In this document: positions 1 to 6,320 of the stretch, piece by piece
How the letters are laid out: each line of letters begins with the position of its first letter
Numbering within the stretch: position 1 is the stretch's first letter
Assembly: GCA_035542155.1 (NCBI GenBank)
Contig: DATKLX010000166.1
Location: 1 to 19,753, forward strand
From: DATKLX01 sp035542155
GTDB lineage: Bacteria; Chloroflexota; Anaerolineae; Anaerolineales; Anaerolineaceae
Direction of reading: 5' to 3'
Length of the DNA: 19,753 nucleotides
The notes under the pieces: generated by a model
The model's input: only the letters and a program-made list of their open reading frames with translations
What the model was told of the DNA's origin: nothing
Database searches by the model: none
Made by a program: the position numbers and the translations under genes

Positions 1-13
1 ACGGGGAAGCCAT
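1..13 (-). CDS. Start of a further gene, cut by the window edge
   Basis: Ten bases after the stop codon of the 77-residue gene, the minus strand reads AGGAG, then aaaat, then ATG at 13-11, followed by codons for Met-Ala-Ser-Pro. A good ribosome binding site at normal spacing right behind a stop codon suggests a third gene of the same transcription unit. Only four codons are visible, so nothing can be said about the product. Confidence 0.45.
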
Positions 14-23
14 ATTTTCTCCT

Positions 24-257
24 TTACGAGGATAACTCCTCTGGCCCCAAATCGATCCGGTTGAGCGACACGAGCACCAGGCCGAGGTCGCGGATCTTGA
101 TCAGCACGCCGTGCAGCGCCGCCTGGTCTTCCAGGCGGCCAGAAAGGAGGGTTCTTCCCCCCGGCTCGGGGCAGATGCTCAGGCCGGCAAACCACTCCGA
201 CCAGTTTGGAGTGAGATTGCCTTCGACCCGAATTTCGTAGACAGCAGGTGTTTTCAT
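24..257 (-). CDS. Small conserved protein of unknown function next to a LAL regulator
   Basis: A 77-residue soluble protein with no signal peptide, membrane segment or cysteine cluster. Its pattern is an N-terminal beta-like stretch (VYEIRVEGNL), a tryptophan-rich WSEWFAGL segment near residues 19-26, a glycine-rich turn, and a C-terminal LHGVLIKIRDLGLVLVSLNRI segment at about 48-68. I recall very similar small proteins recurring in Chloroflexota genomes, often near LuxR-type regulators, but I know of no assigned function. It begins at an ATG with only a weak GGAT-like upstream element. It lies 103 bases behind the LAL regulator gene on the same strand and could be cotranscribed with it, although a perfect hairpin sits in the gap. 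The shape (interaction-like alpha/beta fold) is inference. Confidence 0.75.
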   Translation of the reverse strand: MKTPAVYEIRVEGNLTPNWSEWFAGLSICPEPGGRTLLSGRLEDQAALHGVLIKIRDLGLVLVSLNRIDLGPEELSS

Positions 258-304
258 GCTCTGATTATCCGGCTTTGCGGGCCAAAAATCAGCAGGCGAA
301 AGGA

Positions 305-322
305 GTATTTCTTTTGAAATAC
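305..322. repeat. Perfect 7-bp inverted repeat with TTTT loop
   Basis: The bases read gtatttc, tttt, gaaatac: a perfect 7-bp AT-rich inverted repeat with a 4-base loop. It lies between the regulator stop (361) and the start of the 77-residue gene (257). On the minus strand it is followed by tcctttc rather than a clean U-tract, so it is either a weak terminator/attenuator for the regulator transcript or an operator. Both roles are inference. Confidence 0.5.
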
Positions 323-360
323 GGTGGAAAAGCGGTACCTCGAAAGTGTAATCTTGCAGA

Positions 361-3237
361 TTACAGGAGCTTCAACTCACGGGCTCGGGCGACGGCCTGG
401 GTGCGGCTGCTGACCCCCAGCTTTGAGAAGATGTTGCTGGTGTGCTTTTTGACCGTGTGCAGGGTGATCACCAGCCTCCTGGCGATCTCCTGGTTGGAGC
501 AGCCGTCGCGAATCAGGCAAAGCACCTCCAGCTCGCGCGGACTCAAAGGCTCTACAAAATTTTCAATCTTCAATTTTGGATATTCAATCGAGGGCATTGC
601 TGATTGTTGATTGCCGGTTTCTGATTGAGGAGTGTCAGTGGGCTTCTCGAAAGCCGAGAGGAGTTTGCCGATATAAACGAGGAGGTGGTGGTCCTTTCCA
701 GGAGCCTGCTTTGCAATCAACAATCTCAAATCCTCAATCAGCAATCTTATGGACTCGCCTTCGTCCAGGTACAGGCGGAGGTAGCCTTCGGGCTGAGCCA
801 GCTCCAGCGAGCGGATCAGCTCGGCCGGCGCGATGGCCGGGGACTGGCGGGCGAAGACCAGCGCGCGAAGCAGGTGCGCCTCGATCAAGCGGCCGTTGCG
901 CCGGGAGGGTCCCGCCGTCCCCTGCATTCGATCCAGCTCCTCGAGCGCTTCCTCCAGCTTTCCCTGGGCGATCAACAGGCGGATATATGCCGCCTGGAAC
1001 ACCTCCAGGAACGGCAGGGGGAACCGCTGCCCCGACCTGAGCATGTCCAGCACAGGGAATGACCAGCGGGCCGCCCCGTCCGGGTCGCCGGCGACCAGAC
1101 GCAACTGGATCTGGTAGGTGGCGATCTGGAGCCGGTTGATCGGCGCGGGGCTGGAGCCAAAGGTCTGCTCCAGCGTATTCAGCTCCGCCAGGGCGGCTTC
1201 GAGATCCCCTTTCGCCTGGAACAGCCGCGAGCGGGTGGCGTAGGCGGCGAACAGGTCGACCACCAGCGAACCCTCCAGCGACAGGCGCACACCCCGGTCG
1301 AGGTATTCTTCGGCGGCGGCCAGGTCGTTCCACTCCAGGTGGATCCCCGCCAGGCCGATATAGCCTTCGCCCGCCGGGTGAAAAACAGCCTGCCCGGATT
1401 TGGGACCGAGATCGATGATGGATTGGTACGTGCGGGCAGCGGCGCGGAGCTGGCCCATGTGGACCATCCCCATCGCGATCATCGAGGTGGTGTGGGCGGC
1501 GAGGAAGTAATTTCCCGCTTCCTGGGCCAGGCGGAGGCTCTGGCTGCTGGCCCATTTGGATTTGTCCAGCTCGCCTTCCAGGCCATAGGCAATCGCCAGG
1601 CCGGATAGGACCCGCGCCCGCGAAGCCTGGTCGTCTTCCGGGAGGAAAGCCAGCGCCTGGCTGCCCAGGCGGATGGCCCGCTGCGAGTCGCCCATGATCG
1701 CCGCGTTGCGGCAAACCAGGGTGATCAGCTCAAGCCACAGTTGGTGCTGCTCGGGCGAGGCAGGCATGGTTTGCAGCTCGTTTTCCAGTTCGTCCAGGAT
1801 CTGGCTGGAGAGCGAAAGCTTCCCCTGCAGGAAAAGCACCCAACCGCGATAGAGACGAAGGCGAGGGTGAGCCTGGCAGGTTTCGGCCGGCAGCGCTTCC
1901 ATCCAGTTTTTCGCCGTGGTGAGCTGACCGGTAAAGATCATGCCCTTGATTACTTTTTCGATCAGAGCCGCCGCGCTTTCGAAATCTTTCCCGGCCAGGG
2001 CGTGCTGGACCTCTTCTTCGATGAGACCCTGCTGGCCGTACCAGCGGCTGGCGCGGCGGTGCAGCTCCCGGATCTCTCCGGTCGGCAGCAACTGGCGGAG
2101 CTTGTTGCCCAGCAGATCGGCGAATAGGCGGTGATAGCGGTACCAGGTGCGGGCAGAGTCGAGGGGAACAAGGAAGAGGTTGGAGCGGCTCAAGTAGTCG
2201 AGGATCGATTGAGAGCCCGTGAACCGAGAGTCGATATGCGAGAAACGTACGTCTTCGTCCTGACTGTTCCCGGTTCTTCCTGGCCTATCCGGGAGGACAG
2301 GCAGATCTCCCTGGCCTGTCGGCCAGGACAGGCGGTTCTCGATTACCTCATCACAAAGCTCTGCACACATGCGCTCCAGAATGGAGGTCTTGCAGAGGAA
2401 GTCCTGGACTTCGGGAGGCTGGCGGGAGAGGACCTCTTCGAGCAGGTATTCGAGAATATATCGATGACCCGCGCCGAGAGCGGTGATCAGCGGGTCTGGC
2501 GAGGGAGTCCGGCCCGGGGCCGCGGACATTTTCACCGCCAGTGCGGCGAGCTGCAGCCCGACAATCCAGCCTTCGGCGTGCGCCTCCAGGGCGGCGCTGT
2601 CCTCCCTGGAGAGGTCGAGCCCCATCGAGTCGCGCAGGAACACCTGCGCTTCATTGGGAGTGAAGCGCAGGTCCGCCTCGCGGATCTCGGTCAGATGGTT
2701 GCGCGCGCGCAGGCGGAAGAGCGGCAGCGGAGGGTCGGCGCGCGTGGAGAGGACGACCTGGACCTGGCCGGGAATGTGTTCGAGGAGGTACGTCAGCCCG
2801 GAGTGGATTTCGGGGGCGGAGATCAGGTGGTAGTCGTCGAGGACCAGGACCAGCCCGGCCGGCCGGGCGGCGAGATCGTTGATCACGGGGATTAAAACCG
2901 ACTGGGCTGGGGGCGGCTGGGGGGATTGAAGCTGGCTCAACGCGGCCTGACCCACGCCAGGGACCGCTTTTTGCAGGGCGACGATGAGGTAGGTCCAGAA
3001 ACGGACCGGGTCGTTATCGTCCACATCGAGGGTGAGCCAGGCGAAATCGCGGCCGGAGGCAGCCGCCCATTCGCCGATCAGGGTGGTTTTGCCCGCCCCG
3101 GGTGGAGCGGAAACCAGGGCCAGGCGGTGGCCGGCGGCTTTGCCCTGCTCCAATTTCTGGACCAGGCGCGGCCGGGAAACCAGTCCCGCCCTGGGAGAGG
3201 GGGCGAAGAATTTGGTCTCGAGCAGTGGAAGGGGCAT
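361..3237 (-). CDS. LuxR-family regulator of the MalT/LAL type (STAND ATPase + TPR + HTH)
   Basis: A 958-residue cytoplasmic transcription regulator. The Walker A motif APPGAGKT is at residues 44-51 and the Walker B-like LVLVLDDYH at 129-137. A winged-helix-like segment is followed by the hallmark WYRYHRLFADLL, then a long helical TPR-like sensor region (about 380-860), then a C-terminal LuxR/GerE HTH at about 897-958 (LSPRELEVLCLIRDGCSNQE, with HTVKKHTSNIFSKLGV as recognition region). In this family a ligand and ATP drive multimerisation and promoter activation; the ligand here is unknown. Two stretches look inserted in frame: residues about 298-341 (containing a tandem 23-bp element) and about 870-896 (low-complexity, AT-rich, just before the HTH). 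The ATG at 3237 is the natural start because it opens with PLLETKFFAP, the typical LAL N-terminus, although no clear Shine-Dalgarno precedes it. The likely targets are neighbouring genes, but the sequence does not show which. Confidence 0.93.
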   Translation of the reverse strand: MPLPLLETKFFAPSPRAGLVSRPRLVQKLEQGKAAGHRLALVSAPPGAGKTTLIGEWAAASGRDFAWLTLDVDDNDPVRFWTYLIVALQKAVPGVGQAALSQLQSPQPPPAQSVLIPVINDLAARPAGLVLVLDDYHLISAPEIHSGLTYLLEHIPGQVQVVLSTRADPPLPLFRLRARNHLTEIREADLRFTPNEAQVFLRDSMGLDLSREDSAALEAHAEGWIVGLQLAALAVKMSAAPGRTPSPDPLITALGAGHRYILEYLLEEVLSRQPPEVQDFLCKTSILERMCAELCDEVIENRLSWPTGQGDLPVLPDRPGRTGNSQDEDVRFSHIDSRFTGSQSILDYLSRSNLFLVPLDSARTWYRYHRLFADLLGNKLRQLLPTGEIRELHRRASRWYGQQGLIEEEVQHALAGKDFESAAALIEKVIKGMIFTGQLTTAKNWMEALPAETCQAHPRLRLYRGWVLFLQGKLSLSSQILDELENELQTMPASPEQHQLWLELITLVCRNAAIMGDSQRAIRLGSQALAFLPEDDQASRARVLSGLAIAYGLEGELDKSKWASSQSLRLAQEAGNYFLAAHTTSMIAMGMVHMGQLRAAARTYQSIIDLGPKSGQAVFHPAGEGYIGLAGIHLEWNDLAAAEEYLDRGVRLSLEGSLVVDLFAAYATRSRLFQAKGDLEAALAELNTLEQTFGSSPAPINRLQIATYQIQLRLVAGDPDGAARWSFPVLDMLRSGQRFPLPFLEVFQAAYIRLLIAQGKLEEALEELDRMQGTAGPSRRNGRLIEAHLLRALVFARQSPAIAPAELIRSLELAQPEGYLRLYLDEGESIRLLIEDLRLLIAKQAPGKDHHLLVYIGKLLSAFEKPTDTPQSETGNQQSAMPSIEYPKLKIENFVEPLSPRELEVLCLIRDGCSNQEIARRLVITLHTVKKHTSNIFSKLGVSSRTQAVARARELKLL
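551..640 (-). repeat. AT-rich low-complexity segment inside the LAL regulator gene
   Basis: A run of AATC/GATT-type words (for example gattgttgattgc at 602-614) stands out against the GC-rich gene and is read in frame as a Gln/Ser/Asn/Lys-rich linker before the HTH. The same 13-base word occurs in opposite orientation at 713-725, and an 11-base word attgctgattg (596-606) recurs inverted at about 736-746. It is therefore part of a dispersed low-complexity repeat rather than ordinary coding drift. Confidence 0.55.
713..750 (+). repeat. Second AATC-rich repeat segment, inverted relative to 551-640
   Basis: The plus strand carries gcaatcaacaatc at 713-725 and caatcagcaat shortly after. Both words are found reverse-complemented at 596-614. 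On the coding strand the segment is read in frame as RLLIEDLRLLIAK, so the reading frame survives. Confidence 0.5.
2279..2332 (-). repeat. Tandem pair of 23-bp GC-rich elements inserted in the LAL gene
   Basis: On the minus strand two 23-base units (2332-2310 and 2301-2279) both begin CCTGTCCT and end AGGCCAGG. They differ at four positions and are separated by eight bases. The first unit contains a 7-bp stem (cctggcc / ggccagg at 2310-2316 and 2321-2327). They are read in frame as a Pro/Gly/Arg-rich stretch (LPVLPDRPGRTGN) that has no counterpart in the usual LAL layout between the CDEV and SQSILDYL segments. Confidence 0.6.
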
Positions 3238-3375
3238 CTTGCAGGCGCGGGCAAACGAAGAATGGGAACTTCAATAATCATAGCACAATCTTTATCCCGC
3301 GATGATCAGGATCGGCTTGCCGAGGGTGATAGCACAGTAGGCTCGTATAAGACATTTCCCCCAGCGATCGCGGAG

Positions 3376-3399
3376 AAAAAGTGGTGAATCTTCTTCACC
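3376..3399 (-). terminator. Likely intrinsic terminator after the GNAT gene
   Basis: On the minus strand GGTGAA, a 5-base loop (gaaga) and TTCACC form a 6-bp stem overlapping the GNAT stop codon, followed by actttttc. The short stem plus a five-T tract fits a modest rho-independent terminator separating the GNAT operon from the LAL gene. Confidence 0.5.
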
Positions 3400-4264
3400 C
3401 GATCGCGAAGGAGGCCAGGCCGTAGAGCTGCCCGGGGCGGCCGGGGAAGGCATCGCCGCCGCGGCGCATGTGGCGGTGAAGATCGAGCTGCTCGAAGCCA
3501 GAGCGCTCGAGGAATGCGACAGCGTCTTTGCTGCGCTCGGGGAGGAGGACCCGCGGGCCAGTCGCAAAATCCAATGTCAGCGCAGCGCCGAGCAACCCGG
3601 CCGCGACTCCAGGGTCGCGCGCCGCCCAGGGGCCGAGGCGGTCGCGCTGCGCGATCAGGTAGCCGCTGACGCCGCCATCGCCATCGCGGGCGACAAATGC
3701 ACGACCTGGAAATTCCGCCAGAAGAACCCGCAACACCCGCTCGCGCCGCGCTCCAAACACCGGCTCGTCAAAATCGGCTACCGCGGGGATCTGCGTTGGG
3801 CGCAGGGAGAGGATCTCCCCCGATGCGGAAACCATGGCAGCGCGCCCGTTCTCCCTGCCGGTCCACACGTAACGCGCGCTCCAGCCATCTTCGACGAAGC
3901 CGAACTGGCGGTAGAGCGGCGCGCCCATCTCGGTCGCGTCCAGGCGCACCATGGGGCAGCCGCGCCCGTCCAGTTCCTCTAAAAGGGTCTCCAGCAGCAG
4001 CCGGCCGATCCCGTGGCGGTGGACAGAGGGGTGGACCGCCATCAGCCCCAGGTAGGCGAAAGGGCCGTAATCCACCGCGCCGACCATGCCGACCGGCTCC
4101 TCCCCTTGGAGCGCCAGCAGCCAGCCTTCGGGCTCGATGGTCAGGTAGCGGAGGATATCTGCCCGGCGGCTTTCCTCGCCGCGGAAGGCGGCCATCAACA
4201 CCCGGTCGGCGGCAGCAGCATCAGCGGCGACCAGGCGGCGAACCGCGATCGTCTGAAGCTCCAC
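3395..4264 (-). CDS. GNAT-family N-acetyltransferase, two-domain
   Basis: A 289-residue acyltransferase expected to move an acetyl group from acetyl-CoA to an amine; the substrate is not predictable. The N-terminal half is a standard GNAT fold with motif A at residues 78-93 (VHPSVHRHGIGRLLLE, with the R/HxxGIG pyrophosphate loop) and LYRQFGF near residue 115. The C-terminal half (about 150-289) resembles the second domain of YitH-type two-domain GNATs (Acetyltransf_18-like). The start is a GTG at 4264, only seven bases after the stop of the DUF4404 gene, with no clear ribosome binding site, so translational coupling is likely. It is the last gene of a methyltransferase-DUF4404-GNAT run. Confidence 0.88.
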   Translation of the reverse strand: MELQTIAVRRLVAADAAAADRVLMAAFRGEESRRADILRYLTIEPEGWLLALQGEEPVGMVGAVDYGPFAYLGLMAVHPSVHRHGIGRLLLETLLEELDGRGCPMVRLDATEMGAPLYRQFGFVEDGWSARYVWTGRENGRAAMVSASGEILSLRPTQIPAVADFDEPVFGARRERVLRVLLAEFPGRAFVARDGDGGVSGYLIAQRDRLGPWAARDPGVAAGLLGAALTLDFATGPRVLLPERSKDAVAFLERSGFEQLDLHRHMRRGGDAFPGRPGQLYGLASFAIG

Positions 4265-4271
4265 CGCGCGC

Positions 4272-4541
4272 TCAGATGCCAGCGGTGCTGAGGATGCTCA
4301 GTAACTCGTTCAATGTCTCGGCGAGCGCCGGGTGGGCGTCCTGGAACTCGATGGCCTCTATTTCCAACCGGTCATTGATCGCTTCAATGTGTTCGCGCGG
4401 CGGTTCCTTCTCGCCGAGCAGATCTTCGATCTCGCGGGCCAGGTGCTGCAACCGCTCGCGCTCCTTCAGGGCCAGTTCTGGATTGGTTTCTATCTCGTGA
4501 TCCAGCTCATCCAGCGTCCGGCGGAGTTGTTCTTCTTCCAT
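4272..4541 (-). CDS. DUF4404 family protein
   Basis: An 89-residue acidic, mostly helical protein without membrane segments. It starts EEEQLRRTLDELDHEIETNP and ends with the family-typical segment FQDAHPALAETLNELLSILS followed by AGI. The family function is unknown. I chose the ATG at 4541 rather than one 12 codons upstream because the minus strand reads gggaggaaac directly before it, a strong ribosome binding site at good spacing. The gene sits 22 bases behind the methyltransferase and 7 bases before the GNAT gene, so the three are probably cotranscribed. Confidence 0.82.
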   Translation of the reverse strand: MEEEQLRRTLDELDHEIETNPELALKERERLQHLAREIEDLLGEKEPPREHIEAINDRLEIEAIEFQDAHPALAETLNELLSILSTAGI

Positions 4542-4563
4542 GTTTCCTCCCAATGTTAAGATT

Positions 4564-5367
4564 TCACCACAGAGCACACAGAGCTAACAGAGAAAAGGGA
4601 ACGGAGCGCAGTAATTGGCCGAAGTAGAGCCCGGTGACATATTCGAAGGCCACCTGGCCGTTCTCCTGGTGGGCGGCAAAAATCTCTTTCAGCCGGGCGA
4701 TCATCCCGGCAAACCCCGGGTCGCCGGGCTGCGGCGTGTACGAGGAAGAGCGCAGACGCCCCTCCAGGCCAGCGTAATCGAAGATCTGGCGGTTGGGGAA
4801 AGACCGCTTACGGCATTCCGCCGGGGCGAAGAATGCGGCGATCTGCTCTTCCCCCACGTTGGTGTGGTTGACGCGCCGGTAATCGGTGCCCGCCACATGG
4901 AGCAGATCCTCGTAGGCGCGCAGAAAAGGGGTGGCGTCGGTGAGGAGCTCGTTCCACATCAAGGCGACCCAACCACCCCGGCGGAGGATCCGCGTAAATT
5001 CAAGCCGGGCCGCCGCGATGTCGAACCAGTGAAACGCCTGAGCGGCGGTGATCAGATCGACGCTGGCATCTGGCAGCCCGGTCTCCTCGGCGCTGCCCTC
5101 GCGGCTGGTGAAGCCCGGATAACCAGCGAGAAGCCGCTCTCCGGCCTCGCGCATCTCGCGGTTGGGCTCCACACCCACCACCGCGTAGCCGGCGTCGAGG
5201 AACAGGCGGGTCAGAATCCCCGTCCCCGAGCCGATATCGGCGACCCGCGCGCCAGGGCGCAGCCCGCACTCGCGCTCCAGGGTCTCGAGGACCTCGCGTG
5301 GATATCCCGGGCGGCAGCGAATGTAGTCTTCCACCCGGCTGGAAAAGCGCTGTTTGGGGTCATTCAT
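4564..5367 (-). CDS. Class I SAM-dependent methyltransferase
   Basis: A 267-residue soluble methyltransferase of the Methyltransf_11 type. Motif I is VADIGSGTG at residues 42-50. The acidic residue for the SAM ribose lies in VVGVEPN near residue 70, motif II-like DLITAAQAFHWFD follows, and GGWVALMWNE acts as the post-III segment. The N-terminal FSSRVEDYIRCRPGYP is typical of this group (small-molecule methylation; substrate unknown). I chose the ATG at 5367 (MNDPKQRF) over one 26 codons upstream because the family begins there; the ribosome binding site is weak. The last nine or so residues (SLLALCALW) are encoded by a dispersed CTCTGTG-type repeat, so the original C-terminus probably ended near YFGQLL. 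Confidence 0.9.
   Translation of the reverse strand: MNDPKQRFSSRVEDYIRCRPGYPREVLETLERECGLRPGARVADIGSGTGILTRLFLDAGYAVVGVEPNREMREAGERLLAGYPGFTSREGSAEETGLPDASVDLITAAQAFHWFDIAAARLEFTRILRRGGWVALMWNELLTDATPFLRAYEDLLHVAGTDYRRVNHTNVGEEQIAAFFAPAECRKRSFPNRQIFDYAGLEGRLRSSSYTPQPGDPGFAGMIARLKEIFAAHQENGQVAFEYVTGLYFGQLLRSVPFSLLALCALW
4566..4595. repeat. CACAGAG-type short repeat providing the methyltransferase C-terminus
   Basis: The plus strand reads accacagagcacacagag and continues with further cacagag-like words. This wording is typical of a short intergenic repeat seen in many environmental bacterial genomes (recalled, not searched). Here it contains the stop codon of the methyltransferase gene and codes for its last residues. 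Confidence 0.4.
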
Positions 5368-5448
5368 GGCAAGACAATCATACAACCAAGTGGGAGGGAA
5401 ATGCAAATCAGAGAATGGAGAACAGGGAGCAGCAAATTCGAGCAAAGC

Positions 5449-5470
5449 GGGTCGACACGCAAGTCGACCC
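5449..5470. repeat. 8-bp palindromic repeat (GGGTCGAC / GTCGACCC)
   Basis: A perfect inverted repeat, gggtcgac, acgcaa, gtcgaccc, starts six bases past the mug stop codon on the minus strand. It is followed there by gctttgctcg, with no U-tract. It may stop transcription between mug and the methyltransferase, or may be one of the dispersed GTAGGGG-type palindromes; a related TGTAGGGGC word occurs at 18388. Confidence 0.55.
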
Positions 5471-5476
5471 CTACGA

Positions 5477-6049
5477 TTAGGGTCGATTGGTTTTTTCTTC
5501 GGCGGCCTCTCTCAGCTCGCGAAACAACCCGGCCAGGTCCTGCAGGTCGTAATGCGCGTTAAGCCCGCTGGGGTTGGGCAGCGCCCAGACCACGCTGCGG
5601 CCGATCCGCTCGGGCTGGCGCCCCAGGACCGCGCCGGGTCTACCGAATGCCGCGCGGTACGCACCGATACCCAGCACCGCCAGGAAGCGGGGACGGTAGG
5701 CTTCTACCTTCTCGACCAGGCGCTTCCCGCCCTCGGCCAGTTCGGTAGAGGTGAGCTCGTCCGCCCCGGCGGTTGCCCGCGCGACGATATTGGTGATCCC
5801 ATAGCCATCGTCGAGCAGCTCGCGCTCCTCATAAGGGGTAAGCTGGCGGGCGGTCAGCCCGGCGCGGAAGAGCACCGGCCAGAAGCGGTTCCCCGGCCGG
5901 CCAAAGTGATGCCCGATCGCGGCGCTGTACAGCCCGGGGTTGATCCCGCAGAAGAGGATCTTCAGGTCTGGCGCAAGAATATCCGCGACCGTTTTGCCGG
6001 CGGCGGCTTGAAGCTCCTCGCGATTAGGTCGAGACGGGTTGACGCTCAT
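5477..6049 (-). CDS. mug: G:T/U mismatch-specific DNA glycosylase (Mug/TDG family)
   Basis: A 190-residue monofunctional glycosylase that removes uracil (and poorly thymine or ethenocytosine) opposite guanine, starting base excision repair. Motif 1 is GINPG at residues 35-39 with the catalytic Asn37 typical of Mug/TDG, and motif 2 is NPSGLNAHY at 159-167, which inserts into the helix and contacts the opposite guanine. GHHFGRPGNRFWP at 46-58 is also characteristic. The ATG at 6049 is preferred over one 34 codons upstream because it follows GGGAAAG and matches the family length. It lies 49 bases behind a small membrane ORF on the same strand. A palindrome follows its stop. Confidence 0.93.
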   Translation of the reverse strand: MSVNPSRPNREELQAAAGKTVADILAPDLKILFCGINPGLYSAAIGHHFGRPGNRFWPVLFRAGLTARQLTPYEERELLDDGYGITNIVARATAGADELTSTELAEGGKRLVEKVEAYRPRFLAVLGIGAYRAAFGRPGAVLGRQPERIGRSVVWALPNPSGLNAHYDLQDLAGLFRELREAAEEKTNRP

Positions 6050-6098
6050 TCTTTCCCAGGTTCCTGTCCTGTTTTCACTACGCCGGTCTCCGTTATCT

Positions 6099-6320
6099 TC
6101 AAGGAACGGGAAGATCGACCGAGCACACCGCCAAATTCCCCTCCGCCGCAATCACCTGCGCCTGGGCGGGGGTACCATGGAAGGCATAATAAACGGCCAG
6201 GACCACGCCCAGCCAGAACAGCGAGCCGACCAAGGCGCCCAGCACAGCGGTCAGCACGCTCTTGCGCAGGATTTCGCCCACCCGGGCAGCCAAAAAACCG
6301 GCCGTTTCATCCCATTTCAA
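6099..6320 (-). CDS. Small single-TM protein, possibly coupled to the MFS gene
   Basis: A 73-residue ORF if read from the TTG at 6320, which overlaps the last codons of the MFS gene out of frame; an ATG at 6353 would give 84 residues. It has one clear membrane helix, SVLTAVLGALVGSLFWLGVV and following residues (about 21-47), a charged N-terminus (WDETAGFLAARVGEILRK) and a short non-conserved-looking C-terminus. I do not recognise a family. The gene-like hydropathy, absence of other genes in this interval and the stop/start overlap support a real coding sequence, but there is no convincing ribosome binding site, so it may depend on coupling to the MFS gene. Confidence 0.5.
   Translation of the reverse strand: MKWDETAGFLAARVGEILRKSVLTAVLGALVGSLFWLGVVLAVYYAFHGTPAQAQVIAAEGNLAVCSVDLPVP

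Noticed and set aside
2131..2895. 254-codon plus-strand frame opposite the LAL regulator
   Set aside because: Antisense to the ATPase region of a well-supported gene; no motif.
361..3237. Possible frameshift or pseudogene in the LAL regulator because of its odd segments
   Set aside because: The frame is continuous from a typical N-terminus to an intact HTH, and both odd segments keep the frame, so insertion explains them better than decay.
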